A stretch of 64,000 nt of DNA from Haloprofundus salilacus. Its GTDB lineage: Archaea > Halobacteriota > Halobacteria > Halobacteriales > Haloferacaceae. The translations under genes were made by a program, and so were the position numbers. Each line of letters starts with the position of its first letter. Positions within the stretch are counted from its first letter, which is position 1. Location: the NCBI RefSeq assembly GCF_020150815.1, contig NZ_CP083724.1, forward strand, positions 62,001 through 126,000, written 5' to 3'. The notes beneath the pieces are model-generated. The model did no database searches. It saw only the letters and a list, made by a program, of their open reading frames with translations, and was not told the DNA's origin. Shown piece after piece: positions 1 to 8,612 of the stretch.

Positions 1-2
1 CG

Positions 3-296
3 AAGCTAATCGGCATTGACCTGGTGGTAGAGGATTTCGACCGGTACGGCTATCCAGCGTGGTTCCGATTCGTTACTGGTGGCATCGAGGCTTTTGGAGG
101 TCTCGGCTTGCTCGTCGGTCTCGTGTTCGCGCCAATTCTCGCTGTTCTCGGCGGACTGTTAATCGTCGCCACGATGGCCGGGGCCATCCTGACACATCTC
201 TTCCGGGTCGACGATCCGCTCTGGAGATTTGTCGGGCCAGCGATCTATCTCACCGCCGGACTCCTCGTGACGAGATTCCACCTGCTGTCGTTCTAG
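3..296 (+). CDS. DoxX family membrane protein, 5' end outside window
   Basis: The frame is open from the first bases, so the start lies upstream; only the last 97 residues are present. A short soluble stretch (VEDFDRYGYPAWFR) precedes three hydrophobic segments rich in Gly, Ala and Leu, ending in RFHLLSF. This is the usual layout of DoxX-like four-helix proteins (family knowledge). The GTG at 24 could be an internal start, but the preceding in-frame residues KLIGIDLV look like part of the protein. Substrate is unknown; DoxX proteins are linked to quinone or redox reactions in membranes. Confidence 0.7.
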   Translation, partial: KLIGIDLVVEDFDRYGYPAWFRFVTGGIEAFGGLGLLVGLVFAPILAVLGGLLIVATMAGAILTHLFRVDDPLWRFVGPAIYLTAGLLVTRFHLLSF

Positions 297-754
297 CCAT
301 CGAAGTACGAGCAGCAGTACTTGCCCCGGTTTCGGTAGGGATGGGAGTCGTAGGCACGATTCAAGTGGGATGGTCGCCCTCAATAACTATGCGGGCGTAG
401 ATATCGGTGGGTTCGTTATGGCTTCGGATACAAGATACGCGTCCTGTAGTCAGCACAGTCGCTGAAAGCTATTCAAATACTGGCAGAAGCGACGTGCTGA
501 CTACAGAGAGTGTATCGATCATCTTGCTTTGGCAGTTTGACTCCAGTGATGGCCACCCCCGAAAGGGGCTCAGACGGGAAACCAGACTCCAAAATCGTTG
601 AATAGAATTCTCAGTAGGTTTGGGCAGAGAGCGAGACCCCCTCTTTAACTTCGGAAGAGGGATCAGACAGGCACCTCTTGTTGTTTGTTCGAGGACTGAT
701 CTTGGAACTGGTAGAGTCACAATAGACTTATCCAATGTAGCCCATCACAATGGC
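297..754. other. Gene-free stretch before the sensor kinase, holding a long hairpin
   Basis: No credible gene is seen. The stretch contains the hairpin annotated at 444-506 and a small CCCC-GAAA-GGGG stem near 560. The kinase frame stays open back to 620, but those residues do not look like protein of this family, so the start is placed at 755. Confidence 0.5.
444..506. repeat. Stem-loop copy of the dispersed TATTCAGCA repeat
   Basis: CTGTAGTCAGCAC at 444-456 is perfectly complementary to GTGCTGACTACAG at 494-506. Inside it GTCGCT (458-463) pairs with AGCGAC (488-493), giving a 19-bp stem with one bulged A and a 24-nt loop. The right half continues into AGAGAGTGTAT, matching the right halves of copies near 53080, 63460 and 63870. 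It lies about 250 bp upstream of the sensor kinase. It could be a structured RNA, a non-autonomous mobile element or a protein-binding site. Confidence 0.8.
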
Positions 755-2653
755 ATGAGCGATTTAGGGGACATTACAGAAGATGACTATTTATCAGACC
801 CCTATTTCGTCGAAGGAATCGTCGAGACCAATCCGGTCGGAATTGCGGTCGTCGATGCCGACGGGACCGTGTCGTTCGCCAATGAGCGTGCAGAGGAGAT
901 CTACGGGCGTTCCCGCCAGGAGATCTCAGACTTCTCTCACGACGACCCACGCTGGGATCTCGTCGACAGGGAGGGCGATCCGCTCGCGGACGGAGAGGCT
1001 CCCTTCGACTACGTCGTCGCCGAGGAGAAGGAAATTCACAACCAAGTCCTCGGCCTCCGACGCCCCAGCGGGGAACGCGTCTGGCTGTCGGTGAACGGCG
1101 CTCCGCAGTGGAGCGAGGACGGCGAGCTGGCCGGAGCCGTCTTCGCTTTCGAGGACATCACCGAGCAACGGCAGCGCGAGCAGGAGCTTCAGAAGAAAGA
1201 GCGGCGCTATCAGGCTGTCTTCGAGGATCCAAACATTCTCGTGGGGTTGCTCGAACCCAACGGAACGGTCATTGACATCAACCAGACGGCGATGGAGTAT
1301 GTCGACCTGGATCTCGAAGACGTGACCGGCGAGCCGTTCTGGGAGACGCCCTGGTGGGGTAACGATGACGGGATACAGTCAGAGGTGAGGGAGTGGATTG
1401 AGCGAGCGGCAAGCGGTGATTACGTCGACTTTGAAGCCGATCTTACCCAGCCAACTGGAGAGAATTACACAGTGAGTGGATATTTCCGGCCCGTCATCGA
1501 CGATGGCGAGGTTGTCTCGATCATCGTCTCGGACCGCGATATCACAGAGCAGAAGGAGCGCGAGCGTGCTCTCCGCGACGCCAAGGCGCAGCTCGAAGCG
1601 GCAACTGAGGCAGCTGCCGTTGGCACCTGGGAGTGGCACGTTCAGGAGGACATGATGGTCATGGGGCCCTCGTTCGCTACGAGGTTCGGAATCGATCCAG
1701 ACGACGCACGAGAGGGGATATCGCTTGATCGATATGTCTCCGCCATCCACGAAGACGACCGCGAGCGAGTCGAGGCGATGGTCGACGAGGCTCTGGCATC
1801 GTGTGGGGAGTACGAGGAGGAGTATCGCGTCTGGAACGACGAGGGAGAACTCCGGTGGGTTGTCGCCCGCGGCCGCGTCGAGTGCGATGAGGACGGAAAT
1901 CCACTCACATTTCCCGGCGCTGTGACTGACATCACCGAACGCAAGGAGTATCAACACAAACTCGAGGAGTCGAACGAGCGCCTCGAACAGTTCGCATACG
2001 CGGCCTCTCACGACCTCCAGGAGCCGCTACGAATGGTCTCGAGCTACCTCCAGCTTCTCGAACATCGGTACGGCGACGAGCTTGACGAGGACGGTCAGGA
2101 GTTCATCGAATTCGCCGTCGACGGGGCCGGCCGGATGCGCGAGATGATCGAGGGACTGTTACAGTACTCCCGAGTCGATAGCCGCGGAAACCCTTTCGAA
2201 CCTGTCGACCTCGACGCCGTGTTCGCGAACGTGCGTCAGGATCTCCAGGTAAAAATCGAGGAAACCGGAGCGGAGATCACCGCCGAGGATCTGCCCCGCG
2301 TGTACGGCGACCTCAGCCAGCTCAACCAGCTGTTCCAGAACCTGCTTGACAACGCCATCGAGTACAGCGGCGACGCGCCGCCCCGGATTCACGTCGCCGT
2401 CGAACGGGACGGGACCGATTGGGTGATCTCGGTCGAAGACGAAGGCATCGGCATCCCTCGAGAGGATGCAGACCGGGTGTTCCGGGTATTTCAGAGCCTC
2501 CAGGGCCACGAGGATGCCGGGACGGGGATCGGGCTGGCGCTGTGCAAACGCATCGTCGAGCGCCACGGCGGCGAAATTTGGATCGACTCCGTACCCGGCG
2601 AAGGGGCAACGTTCTCGTTCATACTGCCCGCAGCAGGCGAGGCCGATGAGTGA
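755..2653 (+). CDS. PAS-domain sensor histidine kinase
   Basis: A soluble 632-residue sensor kinase, probably cytoplasmic because no membrane segment is seen. Three PAS-type domains lie at about 16-140, 150-270 and 280-398. A HisKA domain at about 408-475 has the motif AASHDLQEPLR, with H419 the likely phosphorylated residue. The HATPase_c domain at about 520-630 carries an N-box (LFQNLLDNA), G1 (EDEGIGIP) and G2 (GTGIGL), so the catalytic core looks intact. ATG 755 is chosen because PAS1 begins soon after. Its 3' end overlaps the receiver gene at 2646 by 8 nt, so the two are probably co-translated partners. The C-terminal half closely resembles the kinase at 60358-63255. The signal is unknown. 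Confidence 0.93.
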   Translation: MSDLGDITEDDYLSDPYFVEGIVETNPVGIAVVDADGTVSFANERAEEIYGRSRQEISDFSHDDPRWDLVDREGDPLADGEAPFDYVVAEEKEIHNQVLGLRRPSGERVWLSVNGAPQWSEDGELAGAVFAFEDITEQRQREQELQKKERRYQAVFEDPNILVGLLEPNGTVIDINQTAMEYVDLDLEDVTGEPFWETPWWGNDDGIQSEVREWIERAASGDYVDFEADLTQPTGENYTVSGYFRPVIDDGEVVSIIVSDRDITEQKERERALRDAKAQLEAATEAAAVGTWEWHVQEDMMVMGPSFATRFGIDPDDAREGISLDRYVSAIHEDDRERVEAMVDEALASCGEYEEEYRVWNDEGELRWVVARGRVECDEDGNPLTFPGAVTDITERKEYQHKLEESNERLEQFAYAASHDLQEPLRMVSSYLQLLEHRYGDELDEDGQEFIEFAVDGAGRMREMIEGLLQYSRVDSRGNPFEPVDLDAVFANVRQDLQVKIEETGAEITAEDLPRVYGDLSQLNQLFQNLLDNAIEYSGDAPPRIHVAVERDGTDWVISVEDEGIGIPREDADRVFRVFQSLQGHEDAGTGIGLALCKRIVERHGGEIWIDSVPGEGATFSFILPAAGEADE

Positions 2654-3098
2654 GCGGGACGGCGATTCGCCCGACGTCCTGCTTGTCGAGGACAACCCCG
2701 GCGACGTCCGGCTCATCGAGGAAGCGTTCAAGGAGGGGAACATCGCCACCACCCTCCACGTCGTGGCTGATGGCATCGAGGCGGTGGACTTTCTCTACCA
2801 GCGTGGCGACCATGAGGATTCTCCACAGCCGGACGTCATCCTTCTCGACCTCAATCTCCCGCGGAAGAATGGCCAAGAGGTACTCGAAGAGCTACGAAAT
2901 GACGACGACCTTCAGATCATTCCGGTTATCATCCTGACTAGTTCGAGGGCCGAAGAGGATGTCGTCAAATCTTACAATCTGTATGCGAACGCCTACCTCA
3001 CGAAGCCGGTGGACCCCGAAAAGTTCATCGAGACCATCCAGCGGTTCAAGATGTTCTGGCTTGAGAGCGTCCGGCTCCCAGTGAGAGAAGATCGGTGA
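2646..3098 (+). CDS. Stand-alone response regulator receiver (Rcp1-like)
   Basis: A 150-residue single receiver domain with no output domain. The acidic pocket is [13 protein letters not shown] (E15, D16), the phosphoacceptor is D68 in LLDLNLP, and the conserved Thr and Lys are T98 (ILTSS) and K120 (YLTKPVD). The start overlaps the upstream kinase in ATGAGTGA, so this is the likely cognate phospho-acceptor. Lacking a DNA-binding part, it probably signals by protein contacts. It is very similar to the receiver at 51144-51605 and to the broken one at 53300-53740. Confidence 0.95.
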   Translation: MSERDGDSPDVLLVEDNPGDVRLIEEAFKEGNIATTLHVVADGIEAVDFLYQRGDHEDSPQPDVILLDLNLPRKNGQEVLEELRNDDDLQIIPVIILTSSRAEEDVVKSYNLYANAYLTKPVDPEKFIETIQRFKMFWLESVRLPVREDR

Positions 3099-3189
3099 TA
3101 GCCGGTGACGAACTTGACGTTCTCATTGAGGATGTCCCGGAGACATCCGCTGTCAAGGCAGTTTAACTCTGACATTTGGAACGCGGGAA

Positions 3190-3282
3190 GCGCTGAATCA
3201 GCGCTGTGTAGTCAGCACAGTCACAACGAACTACCCAGTCCCTGTCAGAAAGAGCGTACGAAACCGAGAGGACAATTCAGCA
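3190..3282. repeat. Degenerate copy of the dispersed TATTCAGCA repeat
   Basis: CTGTGTAGTCAGCACAGTC at 3204-3222 matches the left half of the copy at 444. It is followed by CTGTCAGAAAG and then GAGAGGACAATTCAGCA, a decayed right half. Immediately before it is a small palindrome, GCGCTGA-A-TCAGCGC (3190-3204). It lies directly downstream of the kinase/receiver operon. Confidence 0.6.
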
Positions 3283-3365
3283 ATCAGTCGCCGTTTGAGT
3301 CAGTCTTAGTATCGATATAGTTGACAGTGAGAAAACTAAATACGACTAATGATAATGGGTTGCAC

Positions 3366-4205
3366 ATGGCCCTCCTGGCAGTAATAAAGAAGGACTTCCA
3401 CGACTCCATACGGTCGTTTTCTCTCCTCGCTACCACTTTGCTGTTCGTTGCGTTTGCCACCTTTCTCGCTTCGATACAGTGGATTCCCCTCATGTATCAA
3501 GATAGCACCGCAAACACGAGCACGTTAGCCCTTTTGAATAGTATGAGACAACCCACAGTGTTCATGGTCCCGCTGATCGGGTTAGTTCTCGCCTACGACA
3601 CTATCGCGGGTGAAATAGAAAGTGGGACCATCCGAGTCATATTGGGACTCCCCAATTCGCGGGCAGAAGTCGTATTCGGGAAATTCTTCGGTCGCACTGC
3701 CGTGATCACCGTTTCGATACTTGTCGGATATTCTGTCGCAGGGGTCATCGCCCTGGCGACATACGAGACGTTCAACATCGTCGTATTCAGTCAATACACG
3801 CTCCTTACAGTCTTTTATGGCGCAGTCTACGTCGGCCTTGCGACGGGTTTCTCGGCGGCGATGAAATCGAGAAAAAAGGCGCTCTTTGGCGCGGGAGTGC
3901 TATATTCGATATTCCTGCTGGGATGGGACGTTATGCTTCTCGTCCTTCAGTTGGCGATATACGGAAACGACATCCCGGAAACTGGCTTACCGGACTGGTT
4001 CAAATTCATCGGAATGCTCAACCCCTCGACTGCCTTCATGAAGGCAACGAAAGCGATCATTCCGGAGTACAGCGAGATCACGTTCTATCCGGAAGGGAGT
4101 GCAGTGTACCTCGACGACTGGGTCGGATTCCTAATCCTCGTACTGTGGGGTGCTCTTCCGCTCATACTCGGATATCTTCGATTTGAGGCTGCCGATATCC
4201 AATAG
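3366..4205 (+). CDS. ABC-2 type (NosY-like) transporter permease, orphan
   Basis: A 279-residue permease with about six hydrophobic segments. The N-terminal cytosolic helix (VIKKDFHDSIRS) and the DTIAGEIESGTIRVILGLP motif after the second helix are typical of the NosY/ABC-2 family. ATG 3366 fits the family N-terminus; a TTG at 3321 in frame is less likely. Unlike the pair at 23242-25013, no ATP-binding subunit gene lies beside it, so it either borrows an ATPase from elsewhere or is stranded. Substrate is unknown. It was probably left behind by rearrangement, since the next 1 kb is remnants. Confidence 0.85.
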   Translation: MALLAVIKKDFHDSIRSFSLLATTLLFVAFATFLASIQWIPLMYQDSTANTSTLALLNSMRQPTVFMVPLIGLVLAYDTIAGEIESGTIRVILGLPNSRAEVVFGKFFGRTAVITVSILVGYSVAGVIALATYETFNIVVFSQYTLLTVFYGAVYVGLATGFSAAMKSRKKALFGAGVLYSIFLLGWDVMLLVLQLAIYGNDIPETGLPDWFKFIGMLNPSTAFMKATKAIIPEYSEITFYPEGSAVYLDDWVGFLILVLWGALPLILGYLRFEAADIQ

Positions 4206-4289
4206 CGAGTGAGTTTTCGTCGGCTGGATGTCTCTATTGTCATCCATTGGGCTGAAAGTGCTGTGAGGTTGGTCTCCTGTACTGAATGA

Positions 4290-4508
4290 TTAGTGGATAC
4301 TCTGTACTGGCCGGTCGTACTGATACCCTGCCGCGAAGCCAGCGCTCAGGTACATCAATATTGGGAGAATGACTCCGGGGTCGTGTCCGAGGTCGCGCAG
4401 GCGTTTTATCGTCGCTACGACGCCTGGCCAGACCGCGGCCGGTACGAGGACGGCTGCCAGGACGATCCAACCTTGGCGGTAGAGCCCATAGCAAGCAAGG
4501 ATCCCCAC
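4290..4508 (-). pseudogene. Fragment of a small membrane protein
   Basis: An open frame reads LACYGLYRQGWIVLAAVLV and then VVATIKRLRDLGHDPG and a second hydrophobic stretch. It can be read further back (EFLLAEIARGVG) but no good start is present, and there it runs into the broken arginase gene in another frame. The joint suggests a deletion or recombination that fused two truncated genes. The family is not recognised. Confidence 0.4.
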
Positions 4509-4555
4509 ACCCCGGGCGATTTCCGCGAGGAGAAATTCAGGCCGTCCGATCTCGC

Positions 4556-5318
4556 AAATGTGAGCCCCTCGTTACGGCCACCATTTTCCGATAACGGGAG
4601 ATCGACGAAATCGATTGTGTCGACATCAAAGTGGACGACCAGATGATCAACCTGTGAGTCAAATGCTCGGAGTGCTTCCTCGGCTGCTTCTTCTGGTCCA
4701 GCACCCACCTCGTCTACAGGAATTCCCGCAAGCTCGTGACGCTTCATTACGTCTCGCTCCCAGCTTGTCCGGTTCTCTGGCCCATAGCTGAAGAAGAACA
4801 CATCGTTGTGTTCAAGGAGCGGGAACCGAGGACCGGCGTGACAGAGCGTTTCAACCGTTTAATCTTCCGCCAATCGCGTGCGCGACGCCCATCCAATCGA
4901 GCGCCCCTGCATCGGTGCTCTGCGGGGTATTCAAATCGGGATGCAAATCGAAGTACAGCAACCCAACACGTCCACCCAATGGGATGGTGCCAGCCACCGT
5001 TCCTAACCCAACAGTACAGTCCCCACCGATTACTAGTGGGATTTCACCAGCCGAGAGTGCGGTTTCAACGCGGGCAGCGGTTTCTTCGACGGTCTTGACG
5101 ACCAAATCGCTATTTTGTGAACGGCGATTCTGTGGGTCAGGTCGCCATCGAATACGTTCACTGTCCCCGTGATCTGAAACCGTGATACCCGCCTGCTCAA
5201 TTGCTTCAACGAGTCCAACTTCTCGAAGCACCGTGGGTGTCTTTTCTTGGCCCGGAGCAAAGGCACCCGCACTTGATGGCACTCCAATCAAAGCGATTCG
5301 CTTAATCACTGGTATCAC
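4556..5318 (-). pseudogene. Arginase/agmatinase-family gene, frameshifted and truncated
   Basis: The 5' part (5318 down to about 4856) encodes a ureohydrolase N-terminus: RIALIGVPSSAGAFAPGQ, then VIGGDCTVGLGTVAG and LLYFDLHPDLNTP with metal-ligand Asp/His residues. After GVAHAIGG the frame shifts, and the protein continues in another frame as TLCHAGPRFPLLEH, SYGPENRTSWERDV and HFDVDTIDF. The final third, with the remaining conserved region after EGLTF, is missing. A one-base change near 4856 plus the 3' loss make it inactive. It may once have acted in arginine or guanidino-compound breakdown. Confidence 0.8.
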
Positions 5319-5547
5319 CGCTCGTAGGGGATCGCATGGAGCGAATCGCCTCTCCTCGAAGAGAGCATGTCGAAGGTATCTTGCACAATTTGCTATCGGA
5401 TTCGGAAGTTGTCGTCATTATTTTTGAAGGGGTCGGGGAGGGTGCCTTTGACTGGGGAGCAGCTCAAAGCGAGCCGTGTAGGAAGAATGGGTGTATTTCA
5501 GCATGTGAATACTGCCTCATATTCCTTGTCGATTTATGTCATCCTAT

Positions 5548-5958
5548 TCAATCGTTCACAGATATCGGTTCAAGGGAATGCCGTTCGGTCCAGACGCCGA
5601 GATACCAGAAGACGGGTGCGAGTTCTTTCGCCTTTTCCGTGGCGTCGTACTCAACGCGCGGCGGGATTTCGTTGTACGCAGTCCGTGTCAACAACCCAAC
5701 CCCAGTGAGTTCTCCGAGCCGATTCGAGAGCGTGTTTGGCGCGATATTAACGGCTTCTTCTAAGTCACTGAATCGCAATGGCTTGCCACTGGTGGCAAAT
5801 TGATGGAGGATCACGATGGTGTGTTTCTTCCCCAGCAGGTTGAGGAGCGAAGACATCGTTTTATTGTCTTCCTTTGCTTGTTCAGATCCGGGCGGCCGCG
5901 CTGTTTCATTCGAGAGAATCGTCTCAATGAATTCTTCAGCGTGCGATGGTTCGACCAT
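5548..5958 (-). CDS. HxlR-family winged-helix transcriptional regulator
   Basis: A 136-residue protein whose core (LLGKKHTIVILHQFATSGK, then FSDLEEAVNIAPNTLSNRL and GLLTRTAYNEIPPRVEY) matches the HxlR/DUF24 winged helix, including the EIPPRVEY wing. It lies divergent to the DUF6069/FMN-reductase operon starting at 6087, which it probably controls. HxlR proteins often respond to reactive carbonyls or redox stress (family knowledge). The intergenic region has two similar AACTTGTTTCTTC / AACTTCTAACTTG stretches that could be its sites (inference). Confidence 0.9.
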   Translation of the reverse strand: MVEPSHAEEFIETILSNETARPPGSEQAKEDNKTMSSLLNLLGKKHTIVILHQFATSGKPLRFSDLEEAVNIAPNTLSNRLGELTGVGLLTRTAYNEIPPRVEYDATEKAKELAPVFWYLGVWTERHSLEPISVND

Positions 5959-6055
5959 AACGTAACTATGTCTTCTGAAGTCATATAACTTGTTTCTTCA
6001 AAGTTTGTAAGTGGCTACGTGTTGTGTGAGTTGTTCCATAACTTCTAACTTGATA

Positions 6056-6063
6056 GTATATTA
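6056..6063 (+). promoter_or_regulatory. TATA box for the 6087 operon
   Basis: GTATATTA lies 24-31 nt before ATG 6087, the spacing expected for a leaderless haloarchaeal transcript. The adjoining AACTTCTAACTTG stretch may carry regulator sites. Confidence 0.55.
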
Positions 6064-6086
6064 CTACAGCAGCTGTACTGTTGAAC

Positions 6087-6545
6087 ATGGTATCCACGAC
6101 CGCCATGAACAAAGCGAAATCGAGCAGCTCCGTCGGCACGTTCCAACTCGCAAAATTCGGCCTCTTAGCATTGCTCGTCGCAAGCATCGTTAATATACTC
6201 GTTCTGTACCTCGGGCTAGCCAACGTCGAATTCCCATCCGAATTCGTGGGCGGGCCATTCGGACCACTCGCAGTGGGGCCAGTCATCATTAATTCCGCCG
6301 TTGCTGCCATCGGGGCGACCCTCGTGTACGGAGTGGTCAACCGATATTCAGCCCGACCGAACCGGACGTTCACCATCATCGCGGGGGTTTTCCTGGTGCT
6401 CTCCTTTGCGATGTTCCTCACACCAAACCTGTCCGGCGCGCCACTGAATGTCTTCGCCATCCTCACGGTGATGCACGTGACCACCGCAGTCACCATCATC
6501 GGTGTCTTGACCAGGGCCACGAACCCGGAGGTCGAGTCCCGATGA
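6087..6545 (+). CDS. DUF6069 family four-helix membrane protein
   Basis: A 152-residue membrane protein. Four hydrophobic segments lie at about 20-40, 60-85, 95-112 and 122-142, and the loop between the first two contains VEFPSEFVGGPFGPL. The layout matches DUF6069 proteins, whose function is unknown. ATG 6087 fits the TATA box; a TTG at 6081 is also in frame. It shares an ATGA overlap with the FMN reductase at 6542, so the two are co-translated. A link to redox or detoxification is inferred only from that neighbour and the divergent HxlR regulator. Confidence 0.85.
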   Translation: MVSTTAMNKAKSSSSVGTFQLAKFGLLALLVASIVNILVLYLGLANVEFPSEFVGGPFGPLAVGPVIINSAVAAIGATLVYGVVNRYSARPNRTFTIIAGVFLVLSFAMFLTPNLSGAPLNVFAILTVMHVTTAVTIIGVLTRATNPEVESR

Positions 6546-7147
6546 GCTCTCTCGGACGAGCCAGTCGATCATCGGGGGATGCACAGCCGCACGTCGTGGC
6601 AGTATGCGGAAGCCGACGTGAAGGAAGTCACACCCGACGAGCGCTCCAGGAAGCGCTGGCCAGCGTCGAAGCAGCTGGCGGCACAACCGAGTTGCTCGAC
6701 CTGGCGGAACTGGACCTCCCGCCGCTCAATACAGATGTCAAGGAGGCAGGAGACGGCGACGTGGTGAGACGGATGATCCGTGAGGCTGATGCGGTCATCC
6801 TCGGAACGCCCATGTATCATGGGTCGTACTCGGGCGTGTTGAAGAACGCGCTCGATTACTGCGGCTTCACCGAGTTCGAAGACACGACCGTCGGGCTCCT
6901 CGTTGTCTCGGGTGGGCCGTTCCCCACGCCGGCGCTCACGCACCTCCGCGATGTCTGCCGATCACTGAACGCCTGGGCCCTTCCATATCAGGCGGCGGTC
7001 CCGCAGGCAGGCACCGCGTTTGATGAGGACGGATTCACGGACGAGGGCCTCCGAGAGCGCGTTCGGACGCTCGGCGTGCGTGCTGTCGAGTACGCTGCAA
7101 TCGAACCGAGAGAAGTTCGAGCGGCCCAGCTTCGAGAGGTGAATTGA
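6542..7147 (+). CDS. NADPH-dependent FMN reductase
   Basis: A 201-residue flavodoxin-fold protein. It has the phosphate-binding loop CGSRREGSHTRRAL at about 22-35, and GTPMYHGSYSGVLKNALDY at about 89-107, which is the FMN-binding signature of the NADPH-dependent FMN reductase/azoreductase family. It would reduce FMN or use bound FMN to reduce quinone-like or electrophilic substrates in the cytosol. It overlaps the DUF6069 gene by four bases and is followed within 5 nt by the BNR protein gene. Confidence 0.92.
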   Translation: MSSLGRASRSSGDAQPHVVAVCGSRREGSHTRRALQEALASVEAAGGTTELLDLAELDLPPLNTDVKEAGDGDVVRRMIREADAVILGTPMYHGSYSGVLKNALDYCGFTEFEDTTVGLLVVSGGPFPTPALTHLRDVCRSLNAWALPYQAAVPQAGTAFDEDGFTDEGLRERVRTLGVRAVEYAAIEPREVRAAQLREVN

Positions 7148-7152
7148 GTAAT

Positions 7153-8130
7153 ATGACGTTATTAATCGGTACGCAGGATGGCGTCTACCGTTCTGTGAGT
7201 GGTAGGCTCGACGACGTCGAACGGGTGCTTGACTCGGGAGTGACGCTCGGCGTCCATACGTTTGAGGAGCACGGCTCGTTCGCCGCGTCGAAAACCGGTC
7301 TGTACTGCTCGGAAGATCAGGGAAAGACATGGGACCGGCTTGGAGTACCTCGGACCGAGGTGTACGCCGTTGCGGTCAGTCCCGACGGCAGTCGATTGTA
7401 CGCGGGCACACACCCGGCTCACCTGTACGTCTCGACGGACAAAGGGAGAACGTGGACGGAGCTGGAGGGGTTCCAAGAGCTTCCCTCCCGTGACCACTGG
7501 CATACCCCTCGTCATAGGGGTAAGTCGCACGTCCGAAGTCTTGGCGTCCACGCGGATGCACCGAATCGGATCGTGGCAGGCGTCGAAGTTGGCGGCGTCC
7601 ACGTCAGCGACGACGGTGGTGAGACGTGGACCGAACGACGAGGCGGGCTTGAGACAGAACGAAAGGACGATCTCCAATACGACGTTCACCATGTGCACGT
7701 TGTCACGGCCAACGAATACGTCGTCTCGTGCGGCGGTGGGCTCTTTCGAACCACTGACGCTGGCCATTCGTGGACGCGCCTCGACATGGAGTTACCTGGC
7801 CCGTACTTCCAAGAAGCGTTTTCCCATCGTGGGACGCTGTATGCCGCCGCACAAACGCTTCCACCGACTCTTCCGATGGGCAGCAGGTATAACAAACGGA
7901 GCGTGAATGCGTCACTGTTCGAATCCACGGACGGGGGAGAGACGTTCGAGAGAAAACAGTATCCCGGTGCGCCGAACGAATTCGTTTACGCCTGGACGGT
8001 AACCGACAGGCATGTACTCGCTGGAACGACAGAAGGACAGGTGATGATCCGTGAGAATGATACCTGGATCACGCTCGGACGCGTTCCGGATTGGATTCGA
8101 TCACTATCGCACGGGTACACTGATCCATGA
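7153..8130 (+). CDS. BNR/sialidase-like beta-propeller repeat protein
   Basis: A 325-residue protein with repeated Asp-box motifs (SxDxGxTW): SEDQGKTW, STDKGRTW, SDDGGETW, TTDAGHSW and STDGGETF, spaced as in a propeller of the sialidase/YCF48 type. No signal peptide is seen. ATG 7153 is chosen; a TTG at 7144 overlapping the previous stop is also possible. The propeller family includes glycosidases and non-catalytic assembly proteins, and no catalytic set can be assigned. It is a paralogue of the convergent gene at 8613-9605. Confidence 0.88.
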   Translation: MTLLIGTQDGVYRSVSGRLDDVERVLDSGVTLGVHTFEEHGSFAASKTGLYCSEDQGKTWDRLGVPRTEVYAVAVSPDGSRLYAGTHPAHLYVSTDKGRTWTELEGFQELPSRDHWHTPRHRGKSHVRSLGVHADAPNRIVAGVEVGGVHVSDDGGETWTERRGGLETERKDDLQYDVHHVHVVTANEYVVSCGGGLFRTTDAGHSWTRLDMELPGPYFQEAFSHRGTLYAAAQTLPPTLPMGSRYNKRSVNASLFESTDGGETFERKQYPGAPNEFVYAWTVTDRHVLAGTTEGQVMIRENDTWITLGRVPDWIRSLSHGYTDP

Positions 8131-8198
8131 ATCATCTACACAATCGAGATGAATTTAAAAAATTGAAAGGGTATAATGTATACAAATGAGGACGACTC

Positions 8199-8485
8199 AT
8201 GACAAAAACAAAAAATTCTACGTGGCTCAATGCGCTTATCGGCGCGATCGCCACTGTCGTCTTATCGGTCACTATTGTCTCACCAATCCTCGGTGGGGCA
8301 CTCGCGGGATACGTAAACGACCACGGGTCAGGTGACCCGTGGAACTCTCGCTGTTATCTTTAGAACAGGGTGACGGTGTCCGTGTGGGTGCGATTGCTGG
8401 CATTATTGCCGCATTGCCAGTACTCCTAATCGCTATAGCCATCCTAGGGCTCATTCCTGCAGCTGATGGTTTCTCTGGGATTTGA
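8199..8485 (+). pseudogene. DUF5518 membrane protein split by a 52-bp repeat
   Basis: The first part reads TWLNALIGAIATVVLSV and SPILGGALAGY, and after the repeat the frame resumes as EQGDGVRVGAIAGIIAALP and LIPAADGFSGI. Both halves match DUF5518 proteins. Removing the bases from about 8313 to 8359 restores GYLEQGDG without a gap, so the repeat is an insertion into a formerly intact gene. Without repair the product ends after 55 residues. A TATA box (TATAATG, about 8172-8178) lies 27 nt before the ATG. Confidence 0.85.
8313..8364 (+). repeat. 52-bp hairpin repeat, copy 1 of 2 (IS200/IS605-type end)
   Basis: Identical for 52 bases to 41574-41625. At 8321-8342 it contains CCACGGGTCA-GG-TGACCCGTGG, a 10-bp inverted repeat with a 2-nt centre. 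This looks like a subterminal hairpin of an IS1341-type element, or a palindrome-associated (PATE-like) MITE. No transposase is attached. It interrupts the DUF5518 gene. Confidence 0.85.
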
Positions 8486-8579
8486 TGGCCTGCTGCATTG
8501 CGTGAATTGCAACATCTATCGACATGTTCTCGTCAAATTCTTCATCGGTCAGGATTTGGTACGGTAAATTGTTGTTCAT
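8486..8579 (-). pseudogene. N-terminal fragment of an ornithine cyclodeaminase-like gene
   Basis: From ATG at 8579 the frame reads MNNNLPYQILTDEEFDENM and then SIDVAIHAMQQAIKSQ, resembling the N-terminus of the ornithine cyclodeaminase/mu-crystallin family. Homology stops where the DUF5518 remnant begins on the other strand. Only about 31 residues remain and all catalytic parts are gone. Confidence 0.5.
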
Positions 8580-8612
8580 GAGTTCAATAATCGTGGTTAT
8601 TGACGTGATTCG

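Noticed and set aside
1379-2011. Minus-strand open frame of 210 codons inside the PAS kinase
   Set aside because: Shadow of a GC-rich coding region; residues do not resemble a protein family and the kinase motifs are on the plus strand.
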